Positions 9,166 through 19,037 of a stretch of DNA of 64,000 nucleotides are shown here, piece by piece. Location: positions 1,984,001 to 2,048,000 of the forward strand of contig NZ_CP043498.1 in assembly GCF_009498215.1 (NCBI RefSeq), read 5' to 3'. The stretch's first letter is position 1. Each line of letters opens with the position of its first letter. The stretch is from Rhizobium grahamii (lineage in GTDB: Bacteria > Pseudomonadota > Alphaproteobacteria > Rhizobiales > Rhizobiaceae). Below the pieces are notes generated by a model. The model made no database searches, had not been told where the DNA came from, and saw only the letters and a list, made by a program, of their open reading frames with translations. The position numbers were made by a program, and so were the translations under genes.

Positions 9166-10002
9166 TCACACGAAGGCGAAGCTCAGGCCGTATTCCCGGC
9201 TTTCGCCTGGCGCCAGCATCACGAATTCTCCGGCGGCTTCAAGCTCGCCGCGAGGCACCCACCGATGCGATACCGGCTCGATGCCGAGGACATCCGCCGG
9301 TGCCTTCTGGTTTCGCCAGACTTGCAGATGCGGAAGCGTCTCCGCCAGCACCCTGACGCGCAGCGTCTTGCCGCCGACGGCCGCCATCGGACCAAGCCGA
9401 ACTTCCGCGAACTGTCCCTGCGTCGCCGGCGCCTCCACGCAGAAGATGTCGCCGAGTTCTTCGCCGAATCGCCAATTGAAGCCACCGTTCTCGAGCATTG
9501 CTCCCTCGAGGCGCGTTTCATCGTCGAACCATTTTCCGCCGATGTTCATGTGGTACATCAGAAAGGCCGGCGTGGTGCGGTCGCTCGTGTTGGTGACTTT
9601 GTCCCTGAGATGCGTTTCACCGGTGCTTCCGTCGATGAACCAGTGGCGGTCGATGCGAGCGGTCAGCCCTTCAACCGTTTTCACTTCGATCTCGGCCCGG
9701 CACTCGGCATTTCCATTTTCAAACGTCGTCGAGAGTATCCTTGCCGCATGCCCCGCAGCCGATCCGTGCAGCGGAAACACCCCGCCTTCGATGCCGGGAA
9801 TAGGCTCGCGGTGGCGGATATGGTCGGGGCCGCAGGTAAACAGAAAGCCCTGAACAGAATGCGATATGCGTGCATCCCCATCGTCAGGCACCGCTGCCTT
9901 GGGCGCGATATCGACGCCTTCCACGATACAGCCGCCGATGTCCATCAGCGATGTTTCATCGAGCATCAGGCGTGGCCCTTTGGCCGCAGCAAATTCCATG
10001 GC
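9166..10002 (-). CDS. DUF4432 / aldose 1-epimerase-like protein
   Basis: A 278-residue protein resembling the galactose mutarotase-like superfamily as DUF4432: beta-sandwich proteins acting on sugars. Supporting segments are FLFTCGPDHIRHREPIPGIEGGVFPLHGS, YHMNIGGKWFDDETRLEG and EPVSHRWVPRGELEAAGEFVMLAPGESREYGL. ATG 10002 is preferred over an in-frame GTG at 10020 because GGGGAG lies 10 bases before the ATG. The family is often next to sugar isomerases; here it is not, so the substrate is open. Confidence 0.75.
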   Translation of the reverse strand, partial: AMEFAAAKGPRLMLDETSLMDIGGCIVEGVDIAPKAAVPDDGDARISHSVQGFLFTCGPDHIRHREPIPGIEGGVFPLHGSAAGHAARILSTTFENGNAECRAEIEVKTVEGLTARIDRHWFIDGSTGETHLRDKVTNTSDRTTPAFLMYHMNIGGKWFDDETRLEGAMLENGGFNWRFGEELGDIFCVEAPATQGQFAEVRLGPMAAVGGKTLRVRVLAETLPHLQVWRNQKAPADVLGIEPVSHRWVPRGELEAAGEFVMLAPGESREYGLSFAFV

Positions 10003-10237
10003 GACGTTTCTCCCCTTCACGTTGCGGTAGGGTTAGGGCGCGCGCCGCTTTCCGTCAATCAGAAGCGCTCTTGAAGAAGCAACAAGTCCCAGGGAACTGT
10101 CTAGCGGTTTCAAATGTTTATGAGTAAAGGGAAAATCACGAGTTTTTTATCTTTTGTTCAGCACGATTTCATAAATTCCACACTAGCGTCAAAATTCGCG
10201 GGTGTGTGTCGGCCAAGTCACTGAAGGATACGAAGAC

Positions 10238-11581
10238 GTGAATCGCTTTCTGAAATTGGCATCGCTTGGAGCATTTGTTGCGCTCGCCGTCTCGGCTGCA
10301 GCGCCCAGTGCCGATGCGCAGCAATACCGTCGCCAGGGCAGCGTCGTGTTCGTGACTCCGAATGGCGAGATCCTCGACTACGTGCCTTCAGGCACCGGCT
10401 ACGCGCGCGACCGCCGCGGAAACCGCGTGCTCGTCGATCCCTATGGCAACATCATCGCCACCGAAGCGCGCGCCACGGGCTACTATCCGCGCCCGCCCGC
10501 CCGCGAGGTCTACAACAACGATCCATACGGCGACGACGCCTATGGCGATACCCGATATTCCGAACGCGGCGCCGTCACCGGCTCGATACCGCGCGACGCC
10601 GCGATCGATCGGCAGCCGCTCGACGAGCAACCTTACCCGCAAGCCAATGACGACTACGCATCGATCGATCAGGATCAGCAGCGGCCGGAGGTCACGCAAC
10701 CGAGGCAGCCTGAGCCGGTTATCTCGCTCAAGAACAAGTCGAAGACCGAGATCGTCGCCTTGCAGGTGTTCCTCGACCGCGCCGGCGTCTCGCCAGGCGC
10801 GATCGACGGCCACATGGGCGCCAATGTCACCAAGGCGATCTACGCCTATCAACAGATGACCGGCGAGACGCTCGATCCGAACAATACCGACGCGATTCTC
10901 GAACAACTCAGGATGTCGGGCGGCATGCCGCTCGTCAGCTACACGATCACCCCTGCCGACGCCGCCGGTCCTTATGTCGCGGAAATCCCCGAGGATTACG
11001 CGCACAAGGCGATGTTGACCTCGCTCGCCTTCACCTCGACCACCGAGGCTCTGGCCGAGCGCTTCCACATGGACGAAGGCTTCCTCAAGGAAATCAATCC
11101 CGGCGTCGACTTCACCGTCCCGGGCACCATCATCAAGGTCGTCAATCCCGGCGAGATGAAGTCCGGAACCGTCGCCCGCATCATTGCCGACAAGGGCAAG
11201 AAGCAGGTCTTCGCCTATGATGCGTCCGGCACGCTGATCGCCGCCTACCCCGCCTCGATCGGCTCGAACGATACGCCGTCGCCGTCTGGCACCGTGACAG
11301 TCGAGCGTGTCGCCTTCAACCCGGGCTACACCTACAATCCGAAGATCAACTTCCAGCAGGGCGCAAACGACAAAATCCTGAACATTCCGCCGGGCCCGAA
11401 CGGCCCTGTTGGTACGGTCTGGATGGCGCTCTCCAAGCCGACTTACGGCATCCACGGCACGCCGGAACCGTCGAAAATCGGCCGGACGCAAAGCCATGGC
11501 TGCATTCGCCTGACCAATTGGGACGCCACAGAACTGGCAAAGATGGTGAAACCCGGCGTCACGGTCGAATTCGTCGACTGA
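10238..11581 (+). CDS. L,D-transpeptidase (YkuD domain), secreted
   Basis: A 447-residue periplasmic enzyme that forms 3-3 peptidoglycan cross-links or attaches proteins to the wall. Visible in order: signal peptide ending near ADAQ (about residue 28), a Tyr/Pro/Asp-rich linker, a peptidoglycan-binding-like helical segment (LKNKSKTEIVALQVFLDRAGVSPG), and a C-terminal YkuD domain with the active site IHG...GRTQSHGCIRLTNWD, Cys as nucleophile. I chose GTG 10238 (V-N-R-F-L-K) since GAAGGA precedes it and it directly begins a good signal peptide; the frame upstream to 10202 is open but lacks a ribosome site. Confidence 0.9.
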   Translation: MNRFLKLASLGAFVALAVSAAAPSADAQQYRRQGSVVFVTPNGEILDYVPSGTGYARDRRGNRVLVDPYGNIIATEARATGYYPRPPAREVYNNDPYGDDAYGDTRYSERGAVTGSIPRDAAIDRQPLDEQPYPQANDDYASIDQDQQRPEVTQPRQPEPVISLKNKSKTEIVALQVFLDRAGVSPGAIDGHMGANVTKAIYAYQQMTGETLDPNNTDAILEQLRMSGGMPLVSYTITPADAAGPYVAEIPEDYAHKAMLTSLAFTSTTEALAERFHMDEGFLKEINPGVDFTVPGTIIKVVNPGEMKSGTVARIIADKGKKQVFAYDASGTLIAAYPASIGSNDTPSPSGTVTVERVAFNPGYTYNPKINFQQGANDKILNIPPGPNGPVGTVWMALSKPTYGIHGTPEPSKIGRTQSHGCIRLTNWDATELAKMVKPGVTVEFVD

Positions 11582-11709
11582 TAGGTCTGGCGGCCGGACG
11601 ACCGGCCGCTTTCCAGGCACCTTCCGCTATAAATCGACGCGTCCGGAACCAAACCGCCCCTTCCCTCGTTAGAGCGAAATTGAGGCGGATTGGGTCGGGA
11701 GAGTGAGTA

Positions 11710-12519
11710 ATGGCGCGTCAGACATACTGGAAGGGCTATCTCAAGCTCTCGCTGGTCACCGCAGCTGTGTCTCTGACCCCCGCCACGACGGACAGCAACC
11801 AGCTACGCTTCCACGTCCTCAACCGAAAAACAAAAAATCGCGTCGAAAGCCGCTACGTCGACAACGTGACGCATAAACCGGTCTCCGATAAGGACCAGGT
11901 CAAGGGATATCCGCGCAGCGAGGACGACTACGTCATCCTTGAAGACGAAGAATTGGACGGTGTCGCACTCGAAAGCACGCGCACCATCGATATCGATACC
12001 TTCGTGCCGCGCGGCTCTATCGATTGGATCTGGTACGACAAGCCGCATTTTCTCGCGCCCGAAGACAAGGTCGGCGTCGAAGCCTTCTGCGTCATCCGCG
12101 AGGCCATGCGCGCCAGCAACGTCGTCGGTATCGCGCGCCTGGTTCTTTACCGGCGCGAGCGTGCCGTTCTGCTCGAACCGCAAGGCAAGGGCATCGTGCT
12201 CTGGACGCTGCATTTCGGTGACGAGGTGCGTGCCCCCGCGGCCGCGCTGGAGATCGATAGCAAGATGGACGCCACCGTGCTGTCGCTCATGACCAAGCTC
12301 GTGAAGGACCGGACCGAAGAGTGGAAGACGACGATGGTGCAGGACCCGGTCCAGAAGCGCCTGAAGGCCATGATCCGCGCGAAGCAGAAAAGCATGGCAA
12401 AGGCAGCGCCGATCTCGACCAAGCGTCCAGCCACCAAACCGACAGGCAATGTGGTGAACATCATGGACGCCTTGAAGAAGAGCCTTACCAAGGAAAACCA
12501 GCGTCCGAAGCCACACTGA
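11710..12519 (+). CDS. Ku protein, non-homologous end joining (copy 1)
   Basis: A 269-residue bacterial Ku, homodimeric ring protein that binds DNA double-strand ends and recruits LigD. It begins RQTYWKGYLKLSLVTAAVSLTPAT and carries the core pattern LRFHVLNRKTKNRVESRYVD and GYPRSEDDYVILEDEE; the tail is Lys-rich (KSMAKAAPISTKRPATK). It ends 9 bp before the convergent ligD stop. A second Ku gene lies at 15039-15881; the two share about half their residues by eye, so they are an old duplication. Rhizobia typically have several Ku paralogues. Confidence 0.94.
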   Translation: MARQTYWKGYLKLSLVTAAVSLTPATTDSNQLRFHVLNRKTKNRVESRYVDNVTHKPVSDKDQVKGYPRSEDDYVILEDEELDGVALESTRTIDIDTFVPRGSIDWIWYDKPHFLAPEDKVGVEAFCVIREAMRASNVVGIARLVLYRRERAVLLEPQGKGIVLWTLHFGDEVRAPAAALEIDSKMDATVLSLMTKLVKDRTEEWKTTMVQDPVQKRLKAMIRAKQKSMAKAAPISTKRPATKPTGNVVNIMDALKKSLTKENQRPKPH

Positions 12520-12528
12520 AGGCGCGAT

Positions 12529-15036
12529 CTACTTCAGCTTCTGCAACGGCAATGCTGCATCGAAAAACCCGGCCCATGGATCGGTCCGCAGGGTCTGCAA
12601 CCGGATAGGCGAATTGGCAATCGTGAAATAAGCCGGCCCGATATCATCGGTCAGTTCTTCCCAACCGAGCGGCATCGAAACGGGGGCGCCTTTTCTGGCG
12701 CGCGGCGAATAGGCAGCCACCGCGGTATTGCCGCGTCCGTTGCGTAGATAGTCGACGAAGATCTTTCCGTTTCGTTTGGCTTTGGTGGCGGTTGCGAGGT
12801 ATTTGTCGGGACTGTCCTTGGACATGGAATCGGCCAATGCCTTCGCGAATGCCTTGACCTGCACCCAATTGGCCTTCGGCGCCAGCGGCGTGACCACATG
12901 CAGCCCCTTCCCACCCGAGGTCTTGACGAAGGCCGCAAGTCCACTCGCTTCCAGGCGCTGCTTCAGCTCCTGCGCTGCCGCAATCACCTCACCCCAGGAA
13001 ACATCGTCAGCTGGATCGAGGTCCATCGTGATGATATCGGGCTTCTCCCAATTGGCGGTCGTCGAACCCCAGGGGTGGATCTCCAGAACGGCCGACTGCA
13101 CGAGAGCGACAAGCCCGTCGAAATCGGCAATCCGGAGCAGCTTTTCTCCACCGCGATCCTTCGGATCGACGATCTGCTCGATGTGCGCGTTCATGCCTTT
13201 CCAGGCGTGTTTCTGGAAGAATTTCTGACCGCCAATCCCATCGGGACACCGCAGCAATGCCAGCGGGCGCTGAACGACGAACGGCCGGATGAACTGCCAA
13301 ACCTGCGCATAATAGTCGGCAAGTCCCTGCTTGGTGACACCTTCGTCGGGCCAGTAGATTCTGTCCGGATGCGTGAGCGACACGTCTGATTGAGGCGTTT
13401 CGATCGTTGGCTTTGTGTCTGCTTCCAATGTGACCTCTCCCGCCGGCTTGTCGTCGCGCAGTCCGCGAAAAGCCGCGTGACGCAGTTTATGGTCCGACGA
13501 CCATGCCTGAAACTCGATCTCTGCCACCAGCTTGGGCTTGACGTAGACAAGACCACGCCGCTCATCCGCACTCAACGCGTTATCGAAAGGGCTCTTCTTC
13601 TGTTCGATCTTCGATAGGTCCTCATAGAGAGATTGAGCAAGCGTGACGCTGTAGCCCGTCCCGACGCGGCCGGCATGCATCAACTTACCGCCCTCGTAAT
13701 AGCCCATGGCCAGAGAACCGATCGCCTGTTTGGTTGCGGTCGACGGCACGTAGCCGCCGATCACCAGTTCCTGCCGCTTCGAGCACTTGGACTTCACCCA
13801 ATCGCCGGAGCGACCCGAGGTATAGGCGCTATCCTCCCGCTTGGAGATGATGCCTTCCAGGGCGAGGTTGCGGGCATGCTCGAGCACGACGCTGCCTTTC
13901 TCCGAGAAATGCATGCTGAACCGCAAGAGCTCGTCATCCTCGGCAATCAGCGTCTCAAGCACACGTTTGCGATCGAGCAGCTTGGCTTCGCGGATGTCGT
14001 GGCCATCGAGATACAGGAGATCGAAAGCATAGAACTTGAAGCGGTCGGAGCGGCCTTCGCTGAGATCGCTTTGCAAGGCGGAAAAGTCCGATGCCCCGTT
14101 CGCCTGTTCGACGACAAGCTCACCGTCGAGTATCGCCGTCTTGAGCGGCAGCTTCGCAAAGGCCTTCAGGATTGGCTCGCCAAACTTTTCGGTCCAGTCC
14201 AGCCCGTTGCGGGTCAGCATCACGACGTGGCCGTTCTCTATCCTGATCTGCAGCCGGTAGCCGTCGAACTTGATTTCGTGGATCCACCCCTCGCCGCCGG
14301 GCGGCGAAGCCTTGAGCTTCGCCAGCTCCGGTTCGACGAAATCCGGCATTTCGGCCTTATGCGCTCCATCCGGCCATCCGCGCTTGAACGATGAGACGCG
14401 CTTGGCGGCAGGTTTATCAGTCGTCTCCGCCTTGCCATTCGGTCGCGAATTCCATGTCGCGTCAGGATTCTTGGCAACCTGCTCGATCTTGCGACCGGTC
14501 TTGGCCGACTCCGGCCGCTGCTTCAGGATGTCTCCCTTGTGTCGGGCCTCTTCGTCCTCGGCCTTTATCAGCAGCCAGTTCTCCCGGCTTTCGCCCGGCT
14601 TGCCATGCATTCGCACGAGGTGCCAGCGCCCCTTCAGCTTCTCGCCGTCGAGATCGAATTCGATGTGGCCTTTCTTGTAAGCCTTGTGAATGTCGCCATG
14701 CGGCGCCCATGTGCCGCGATCCCAGACAATGACAGTCCCGCCCCCATACTGACCCTTCGGGATGATCCCTTCGAAATCCCCGTATTCGAGCGGATGATCC
14801 TCGACATGGACGGCCAATCGCTTCTCGTCGGGATTGAGGCTGGGGCCGCGCGTAACCGCCCAGCTTTTCAGGACGCCATCCATTTCCAGCCGGAAATCAT
14901 AGTGGAGCCGCGTCGCATCGTGCTTCTGCACGACAAAACTCAAGACATTGTCCGTGGCTGCCGCCGGCTTGCGCGCCCCGCGCGGCTCCGGACTGACCTT
15001 GAAGTTGCGCTTCGCCTGATAGGTCTCAAGCGGCAT
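12529..15036 (-). CDS. ligD: DNA ligase D, multifunctional NHEJ enzyme
   Basis: An 835-residue protein with all three LigD domains: N-terminal 3'-phosphoesterase (about 30-175, with HDATRLHYDFRLE and HPLEYGDFEG), ATP-dependent ligase (about 230-530, adenylation motif EIKFDGYR with Lys near 255) and C-terminal primase-polymerase (about 550-830, with DLDPADDVSW and the SGGKGLHV motif). It seals and remodels broken ends held by Ku. It is transcribed after ku copy 2, whose stop lies 2 bases from its start, so they form an operon, and it is convergent with ku copy 1. Confidence 0.96.
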   Translation of the reverse strand: MPLETYQAKRNFKVSPEPRGARKPAAATDNVLSFVVQKHDATRLHYDFRLEMDGVLKSWAVTRGPSLNPDEKRLAVHVEDHPLEYGDFEGIIPKGQYGGGTVIVWDRGTWAPHGDIHKAYKKGHIEFDLDGEKLKGRWHLVRMHGKPGESRENWLLIKAEDEEARHKGDILKQRPESAKTGRKIEQVAKNPDATWNSRPNGKAETTDKPAAKRVSSFKRGWPDGAHKAEMPDFVEPELAKLKASPPGGEGWIHEIKFDGYRLQIRIENGHVVMLTRNGLDWTEKFGEPILKAFAKLPLKTAILDGELVVEQANGASDFSALQSDLSEGRSDRFKFYAFDLLYLDGHDIREAKLLDRKRVLETLIAEDDELLRFSMHFSEKGSVVLEHARNLALEGIISKREDSAYTSGRSGDWVKSKCSKRQELVIGGYVPSTATKQAIGSLAMGYYEGGKLMHAGRVGTGYSVTLAQSLYEDLSKIEQKKSPFDNALSADERRGLVYVKPKLVAEIEFQAWSSDHKLRHAAFRGLRDDKPAGEVTLEADTKPTIETPQSDVSLTHPDRIYWPDEGVTKQGLADYYAQVWQFIRPFVVQRPLALLRCPDGIGGQKFFQKHAWKGMNAHIEQIVDPKDRGGEKLLRIADFDGLVALVQSAVLEIHPWGSTTANWEKPDIITMDLDPADDVSWGEVIAAAQELKQRLEASGLAAFVKTSGGKGLHVVTPLAPKANWVQVKAFAKALADSMSKDSPDKYLATATKAKRNGKIFVDYLRNGRGNTAVAAYSPRARKGAPVSMPLGWEELTDDIGPAYFTIANSPIRLQTLRTDPWAGFFDAALPLQKLK

Positions 15037-15038
15037 GA

Positions 15039-15881
15039 TCAGCTGGCTTTCTTCGATCGGCTACCGCCACCGCCGCGCGAAGGCACCTTTCCGGGAGCCT
15101 TGCCCTCGCCAAGCTTGGCGCTCTGGCGAAGCGCTTCCATGAGATCGATCACCTTGCCTTGGGGCCGAGTTTTTTGTTTCGGCGGAGCCCGTCCTTCGAT
15201 CTTCGCCTTGACCAGCTCACCCAACGCTGCCTCGTAGCGATCCTCGTAACTCTCGGGTTTGAACTCACCCTTCTTCGTTCCGATGATGTGTCCGGCGAGC
15301 TCCAGCATCTCCTTGTCGAACTTCATTTCGGGAATGTCCTTGAAGACCGTGTCGGCGCTGCGGACTTCGTAGTCGTAGCTCAGCGTGGTGGCGACGATGC
15401 AATCGTCCTGGGGACGGATCAGTACGGTGCGGTTTTTGCGGAAGAGGACTGCTTCGGCGATCGCGGCAACCTTCTGATCCCGCATTGCGCGCATGATCAG
15501 ACTCAGCGCCTCGCTATCGTCGTCGCTGACAGGCGCGAGATAGTAGGCCTTGTCAAAATACAGCTTGTTAATCTCTTGATAGGGAACGAAACTCTGGACG
15601 TTCAGCAGTTTATTGCTCTCCGGCGCGAGGTCGGAGATCTCGCTGCCCTCGATCATGACATAATCGCCGTTCTCAAGTTGGTAGCCTTTGACCTGGTCGT
15701 CCTTCTCGACGGGCTGGCCCGTTTCGGCGTCGACGAACTGGCGCTCGACGCGGTGACCGGTCTTTCGATTGATGATGTTGAACGATATCCGCTCCGACAC
15801 CGATACGGCGGTGTAAAGACCGACCGCACAGGTGAGGTCACCGACCTTCAGATGGCCTTTCCAACTTGCACGCGCTGCCAT
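15039..15881 (-). CDS. Ku protein, non-homologous end joining (copy 2)
   Basis: A 280-residue Ku protein beginning RASWKGHLKVGDLTCAVGLYTAV, with ERISFNIINRKTGHRVERQFVD and GYQLENGDYVMIEGSE; the C-terminal tail ends GGGGSRSKKAS and is basic, as in DNA-end binding tails. It is the first or second gene of the operon orf89-ku-ligD (13 bp and 2 bp gaps). The operon pairing makes this the likely main LigD partner; copy 1 may act alone or as a heteromeric partner (inference). Confidence 0.95.
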   Translation of the reverse strand: MAARASWKGHLKVGDLTCAVGLYTAVSVSERISFNIINRKTGHRVERQFVDAETGQPVEKDDQVKGYQLENGDYVMIEGSEISDLAPESNKLLNVQSFVPYQEINKLYFDKAYYLAPVSDDDSEALSLIMRAMRDQKVAAIAEAVLFRKNRTVLIRPQDDCIVATTLSYDYEVRSADTVFKDIPEMKFDKEMLELAGHIIGTKKGEFKPESYEDRYEAALGELVKAKIEGRAPPKQKTRPQGKVIDLMEALRQSAKLGEGKAPGKVPSRGGGGSRSKKAS

Positions 15882-15894
15882 GACGAAACCCCTC

Positions 15895-16164
15895 TCATTT
15901 TTCGCCTTGCTGCCTGCCCTTGCGCCGTTCGTCGAGCGCGATGATCTTTTCGACGGAAGCGATGTCGTCGCTGGTGACGACGGGAACGGGATCCGCCGCT
16001 ATCGCCTCGAGAACTTCTGGAGAAAGAGCGCCCTGCCGGATAACCCATTCCAGCGTCTCGCGCGTCTGCCGCTCGGCTTTCAGCTGGGCATAGAGCGCGA
16101 TGATCAATCGATCGCGTGCATCCGGTTGACTGCCTCTCTGATCGAACCTTCGCACATTCTTCAT
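15895..16164 (-). CDS. Small protein of unknown function upstream of ku-ligD
   Basis: An 89-residue hydrophilic, charged protein beginning MKNVRRFDQRGSQPDARDRL and ending ERRKGRQQGEK. I do not recognise a family. The start ATG 16164 follows a weak AGGG site 9 bases upstream; a longer open frame to 16449 crosses the palindromic operator and the divergent promoter zone and is rejected. It lies 13 bp before ku copy 2 on the same strand, so it is probably the first gene of the NHEJ operon and might be an accessory factor. Confidence 0.6.
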   Translation of the reverse strand: MKNVRRFDQRGSQPDARDRLIIALYAQLKAERQTRETLEWVIRQGALSPEVLEAIAADPVPVVTSDDIASVEKIIALDERRKGRQQGEK

Positions 16165-16277
16165 CGGAAAATACCCTAGTGGTGCCGAAGCATATAAATC
16201 GCTGAGGAGCAAAAAAGTTCCATGGGCTCTCCGCGGCGGCGCAGTTGCACTCCGTCGCATGAGGGGCGCATCCCAGT

Positions 16278-16295
16278 TGTCGCAATTTTGCGACA
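16278..16295. promoter_or_regulatory. 18-bp palindromic operator upstream of the GAF-Fis regulator
   Basis: Perfect inverted half-sites TGTCGCAA and TTGCGACA around a 2-base centre (TGTCGCAATTTTGCGACA). It lies 106 bp before the regulator start. A near-identical palindrome sits at 17383-17400 before the aldehyde dehydrogenase gene, which strongly suggests both bind the same dimeric protein, most simply the regulator between them. Confidence 0.75.
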
Positions 16296-16401
16296 CTCGC
16301 ATCGATCGCGACCGGCGGCCATCAACCGCAGCCCGGCAGCACCCGTTGCTAAAATGCCCGCCGTCCCGCACACTGTGGCCAGTTCGGTGGGAGGAGCCAC
16401 G

Positions 16402-17361
16402 ATGCAGGAGCAGTCCGCTCATGCAGAGCATGTCTATACGAGCACGCAACGCGATTCCGCAGCTGCCAGTTCGTCCGTCGTGGCATCATGGCGGCGATGC
16501 ATCGCCATGCACAGGCTGGCGCCGGAAGAAAACCGCTCTCCTCTTCGCCTGACTGATCAGGAATTCGGCATTGCCCGGGAAGAAGCCGAGCTTCTGATCG
16601 CGAACGCGTCCGACGAACTCGACCGACTTTTTACCACTGCAGGCCGGGCTGGATGCTGCCTCCTGCTCACCGATCGCAACGGCATCGCGCTGGAACGGCG
16701 CGGAGCTGCCGGCGACGACAAGGAATTCCACGATCTCGGTCTATGGACCGGCTCGGTCTGGACCGAAGCAAGCGTCGGGACCAACGGCATCGGCACCGCG
16801 ATCGCCGACGAGCGTGCGGTGTCGATCTTCCGCGACCAGCACTTCTTCTGTTCGAACATCAAGCTGAGCTGCACGACCGCGCCGATCCGCGATCATCGCG
16901 GCCAACTGGCCGCTGCTCTCGACGTTTCCACCTGCCGCGACGACGTCAACGAAATGACCCTCGCCCTGCTCTCGCAGATGGTCCGCGATGCCGCCATGCG
17001 CATCGAGATCAATCTCTTCCGGAGCGCATTTGCCGGCTCGCGTTTCGTGATGGTGTCGTCGGGCGTCAACTCTTCATCGGCGCTGCTGGCCGTGGATCGC
17101 CACGATCTGGTCCTCGGCGCCACCCGCGCAGCCCGCCTTGCCCTGAAGCTGGACGACCGACGCATTGCGGCCGGCCTGCCCGCCACCGACGCCCTTAACG
17201 AAACGCGGCTCTCCGACGAAGAAGAGCTTGCTGAATCCGAACGTGCGGCGCTGATGCGTGTGCTGTCCCGGGCCAACGGCAACGTCTCGCAAGCCGCGAT
17301 CGCCCTTGGCATCAGCCGCGCAACACTTCACCGGAAGATGAAGAAACTCGACCTTCACTGA
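16402..17361 (+). CDS. GAF-domain/Fis-type HTH regulator (AcoR-like, no AAA+ domain)
   Basis: A 319-residue regulator. Residues about 65-200 form a GAF-like sensor ([26 protein letters not shown]...[19 protein letters not shown]...[14 protein letters not shown]), the same arrangement as AcoR/DhaR regulators. The C-terminus (about 272-319, [41 protein letters not shown]) is a Fis-type helix-turn-helix. The AAA+ sigma-54 contact domain expected between them is absent: no Walker A and no GAFTGA. So it probably acts with the normal sigma factor. ATG 16402 follows GGGAGGAG. Context suggests control of the aldehyde dehydrogenase downstream. Confidence 0.85.
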   Translation: MQEQSAHAEHVYTSTQRDSAAASSSVVASWRRCIAMHRLAPEENRSPLRLTDQEFGIAREEAELLIANASDELDRLFTTAGRAGCCLLLTDRNGIALERRGAAGDDKEFHDLGLWTGSVWTEASVGTNGIGTAIADERAVSIFRDQHFFCSNIKLSCTTAPIRDHRGQLAAALDVSTCRDDVNEMTLALLSQMVRDAAMRIEINLFRSAFAGSRFVMVSSGVNSSSALLAVDRHDLVLGATRAARLALKLDDRRIAAGLPATDALNETRLSDEEELAESERAALMRVLSRANGNVSQAAIALGISRATLHRKMKKLDLH

Positions 17362-17382
17362 TTGCCTCCCAGTCCGGCAGCG

Positions 17383-17400
17383 TGTCGCAGCCCTGCGACA
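17383..17400. promoter_or_regulatory. 18-bp palindromic operator before the aldehyde dehydrogenase gene
   Basis: TGTCGCAGCCCTGCGACA, half-sites TGTCGCAG and CTGCGACA with a 2-base centre; 14 of its 18 bases match the site at 16278-16295, and the TGTCGCA/TGCGACA arms are identical. It is 22 bp after the regulator stop and 110 bp before the aldh start. No convincing sigma-54 -24/-12 element was found in between. Confidence 0.78.
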
Positions 17401-17509
17401 CTGTGCACTGCGGTATGGCCGAGCCGGCCTGTTTCTTCCTCATAAAGACGAGCAGATTTCCTCTCACGGGTTCGTTCCTGGACCTGGGCTCATCTCAAGG
17501 GAGGATGAC

Positions 17510-19018
17510 ATGCTGCATCAGAAAATCGTCGAATCTCCGTTCAAGCTGAAGTACGGCAACTTCATCGGCGGCGAATGGCGCGAACCGATCGAAGGCAAAT
17601 ACTTCGACAACATCACCCCAGTCACCGGCGGCAAGCTTTGCGAGATTCCACGCTCCAGCGAGAAGGACATCAACGCCGCGCTCGACGCCGCCCACGCTGC
17701 GAAGGAAAAATGGGGCCGCACGTCGGTAGCCGAACGCTCCAATATCCTGATGAAGATTGCCCAGCGCATGGAGGACAAGCTGGAGCTTCTTGCACAGGCG
17801 GAAACCTGGGACAACGGCAAGCCGATCCGCGAAACGATGGCCGCCGATATTCCGCTGGCAATCGACCATTTCCGCTATTTCGCCTCCTGCATTCGTTCGC
17901 AGGAAGGCTCGATCGGCGAGATCGATCACGACACCGTCGCCTATCACTTCCATGAACCGCTCGGCGTCGTCGGCCAGATCATCCCCTGGAACTTCCCGAT
18001 CCTGATGGCGGCCTGGAAACTTGCGCCGGCGCTGGCGGCTGGCAACTGCGTGGTCATCAAGCCCGCCGAACAGACGCCCGCATCGCTGCTCGTCTGGGCC
18101 GAACTGATCGGTGATCTCCTGCCTCCAGGTGTTCTCAACATCGTCAACGGTTTCGGCCTGGAAGCCGGCAAGCCGCTTGCATCGAGCCCCCGGATCGCCA
18201 AGATCGCCTTCACCGGTGAAACGACCACCGGCCGGTTGATCATGCAATATGCCAGCCAGAACCTGATCCCGGTCACGCTGGAACTGGGCGGCAAGTCCCC
18301 GAACATCTTCTTCGCCGACGTCATGGCTGAGGACGACGACTTCCTTGACAAGGCGCTCGAAGGCTTCGCCATGTTCGCCTTGAACCAGGGCGAAGTCTGC
18401 ACATGCCCCAGCCGCGCCCTCGTTCAGGAATCGATCTACGATCGCTTCATGGAAAAGGCGGTCAAGCGCGTCGAGGCGATCAAGCAGGGCAACCCACTCG
18501 ACAGCGCAACGATGATCGGCGCCCAGGCCTCAAACGAGCAGCTGGAGAAGATCCTCGCCTATCTCGACATCGGTAAGCAGGAAGGGGCTGAAGTTCTCGC
18601 TGGCGGTTCGCGCAACGAACTCGGCGGCGAGCTCGCCGGCGGCTACTACGTCAAGCCGACGATCTTCAAGGGTCACAACAAGATGCGCGTCTTCCAGGAG
18701 GAAATCTTCGGACCGGTCGTATCGGTGACGACCTTCAAGGACGAGAAGGAAGCGCTCGAGATTGCCAACGACACGCTCTACGGTCTCGGCGCCGGCGTCT
18801 GGACCCGCGACGGCAACCGCGCCTACCGCTTCGGCCGCGAAATCCAGGCCGGGCGCGTCTGGACCAATTGCTACCATGCCTATCCGGCCCATGCCGCCTT
18901 CGGTGGTTACAAGCAATCGGGTATCGGTCGTGAGACGCACAAGATGATGCTCGACCACTATCAGCAGACGAAGAACATGCTCGTCAGCTATAGCGAAAAG
19001 AAGCTCGGCTTCTTCTGA
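17510..19018 (+). CDS. NAD-dependent aldehyde dehydrogenase (ExaC/AldB type)
   Basis: A 502-residue aldehyde dehydrogenase oxidising an aldehyde, most likely acetaldehyde or a related short aldehyde, to the acid. Visible: cofactor-site motif [21 protein letters not shown], the general base in LELGGKSPN (near residue 265), and the catalytic cysteine in [13 protein letters not shown] (near 300). The ATG has a GGGAGGATG site. It is under a palindromic operator shared with the AcoR-like gene upstream, and a DUF779 gene follows, an association common for ethanol/acetaldehyde-type dehydrogenases. Confidence 0.93.
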   Translation: MLHQKIVESPFKLKYGNFIGGEWREPIEGKYFDNITPVTGGKLCEIPRSSEKDINAALDAAHAAKEKWGRTSVAERSNILMKIAQRMEDKLELLAQAETWDNGKPIRETMAADIPLAIDHFRYFASCIRSQEGSIGEIDHDTVAYHFHEPLGVVGQIIPWNFPILMAAWKLAPALAAGNCVVIKPAEQTPASLLVWAELIGDLLPPGVLNIVNGFGLEAGKPLASSPRIAKIAFTGETTTGRLIMQYASQNLIPVTLELGGKSPNIFFADVMAEDDDFLDKALEGFAMFALNQGEVCTCPSRALVQESIYDRFMEKAVKRVEAIKQGNPLDSATMIGAQASNEQLEKILAYLDIGKQEGAEVLAGGSRNELGGELAGGYYVKPTIFKGHNKMRVFQEEIFGPVVSVTTFKDEKEALEIANDTLYGLGAGVWTRDGNRAYRFGREIQAGRVWTNCYHAYPAHAAFGGYKQSGIGRETHKMMLDHYQQTKNMLVSYSEKKLGFF

Positions 19019-19037
19019 GCATCGTCGACGACAGGAG

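Noticed and set aside
17401..17509. Sigma-54 promoter for aldehyde dehydrogenase
   Set aside because: GG-N10-GC spacing is not met by the GGCC-rich segment here, and the regulator lacks the AAA+ domain needed to activate sigma-54 polymerase.
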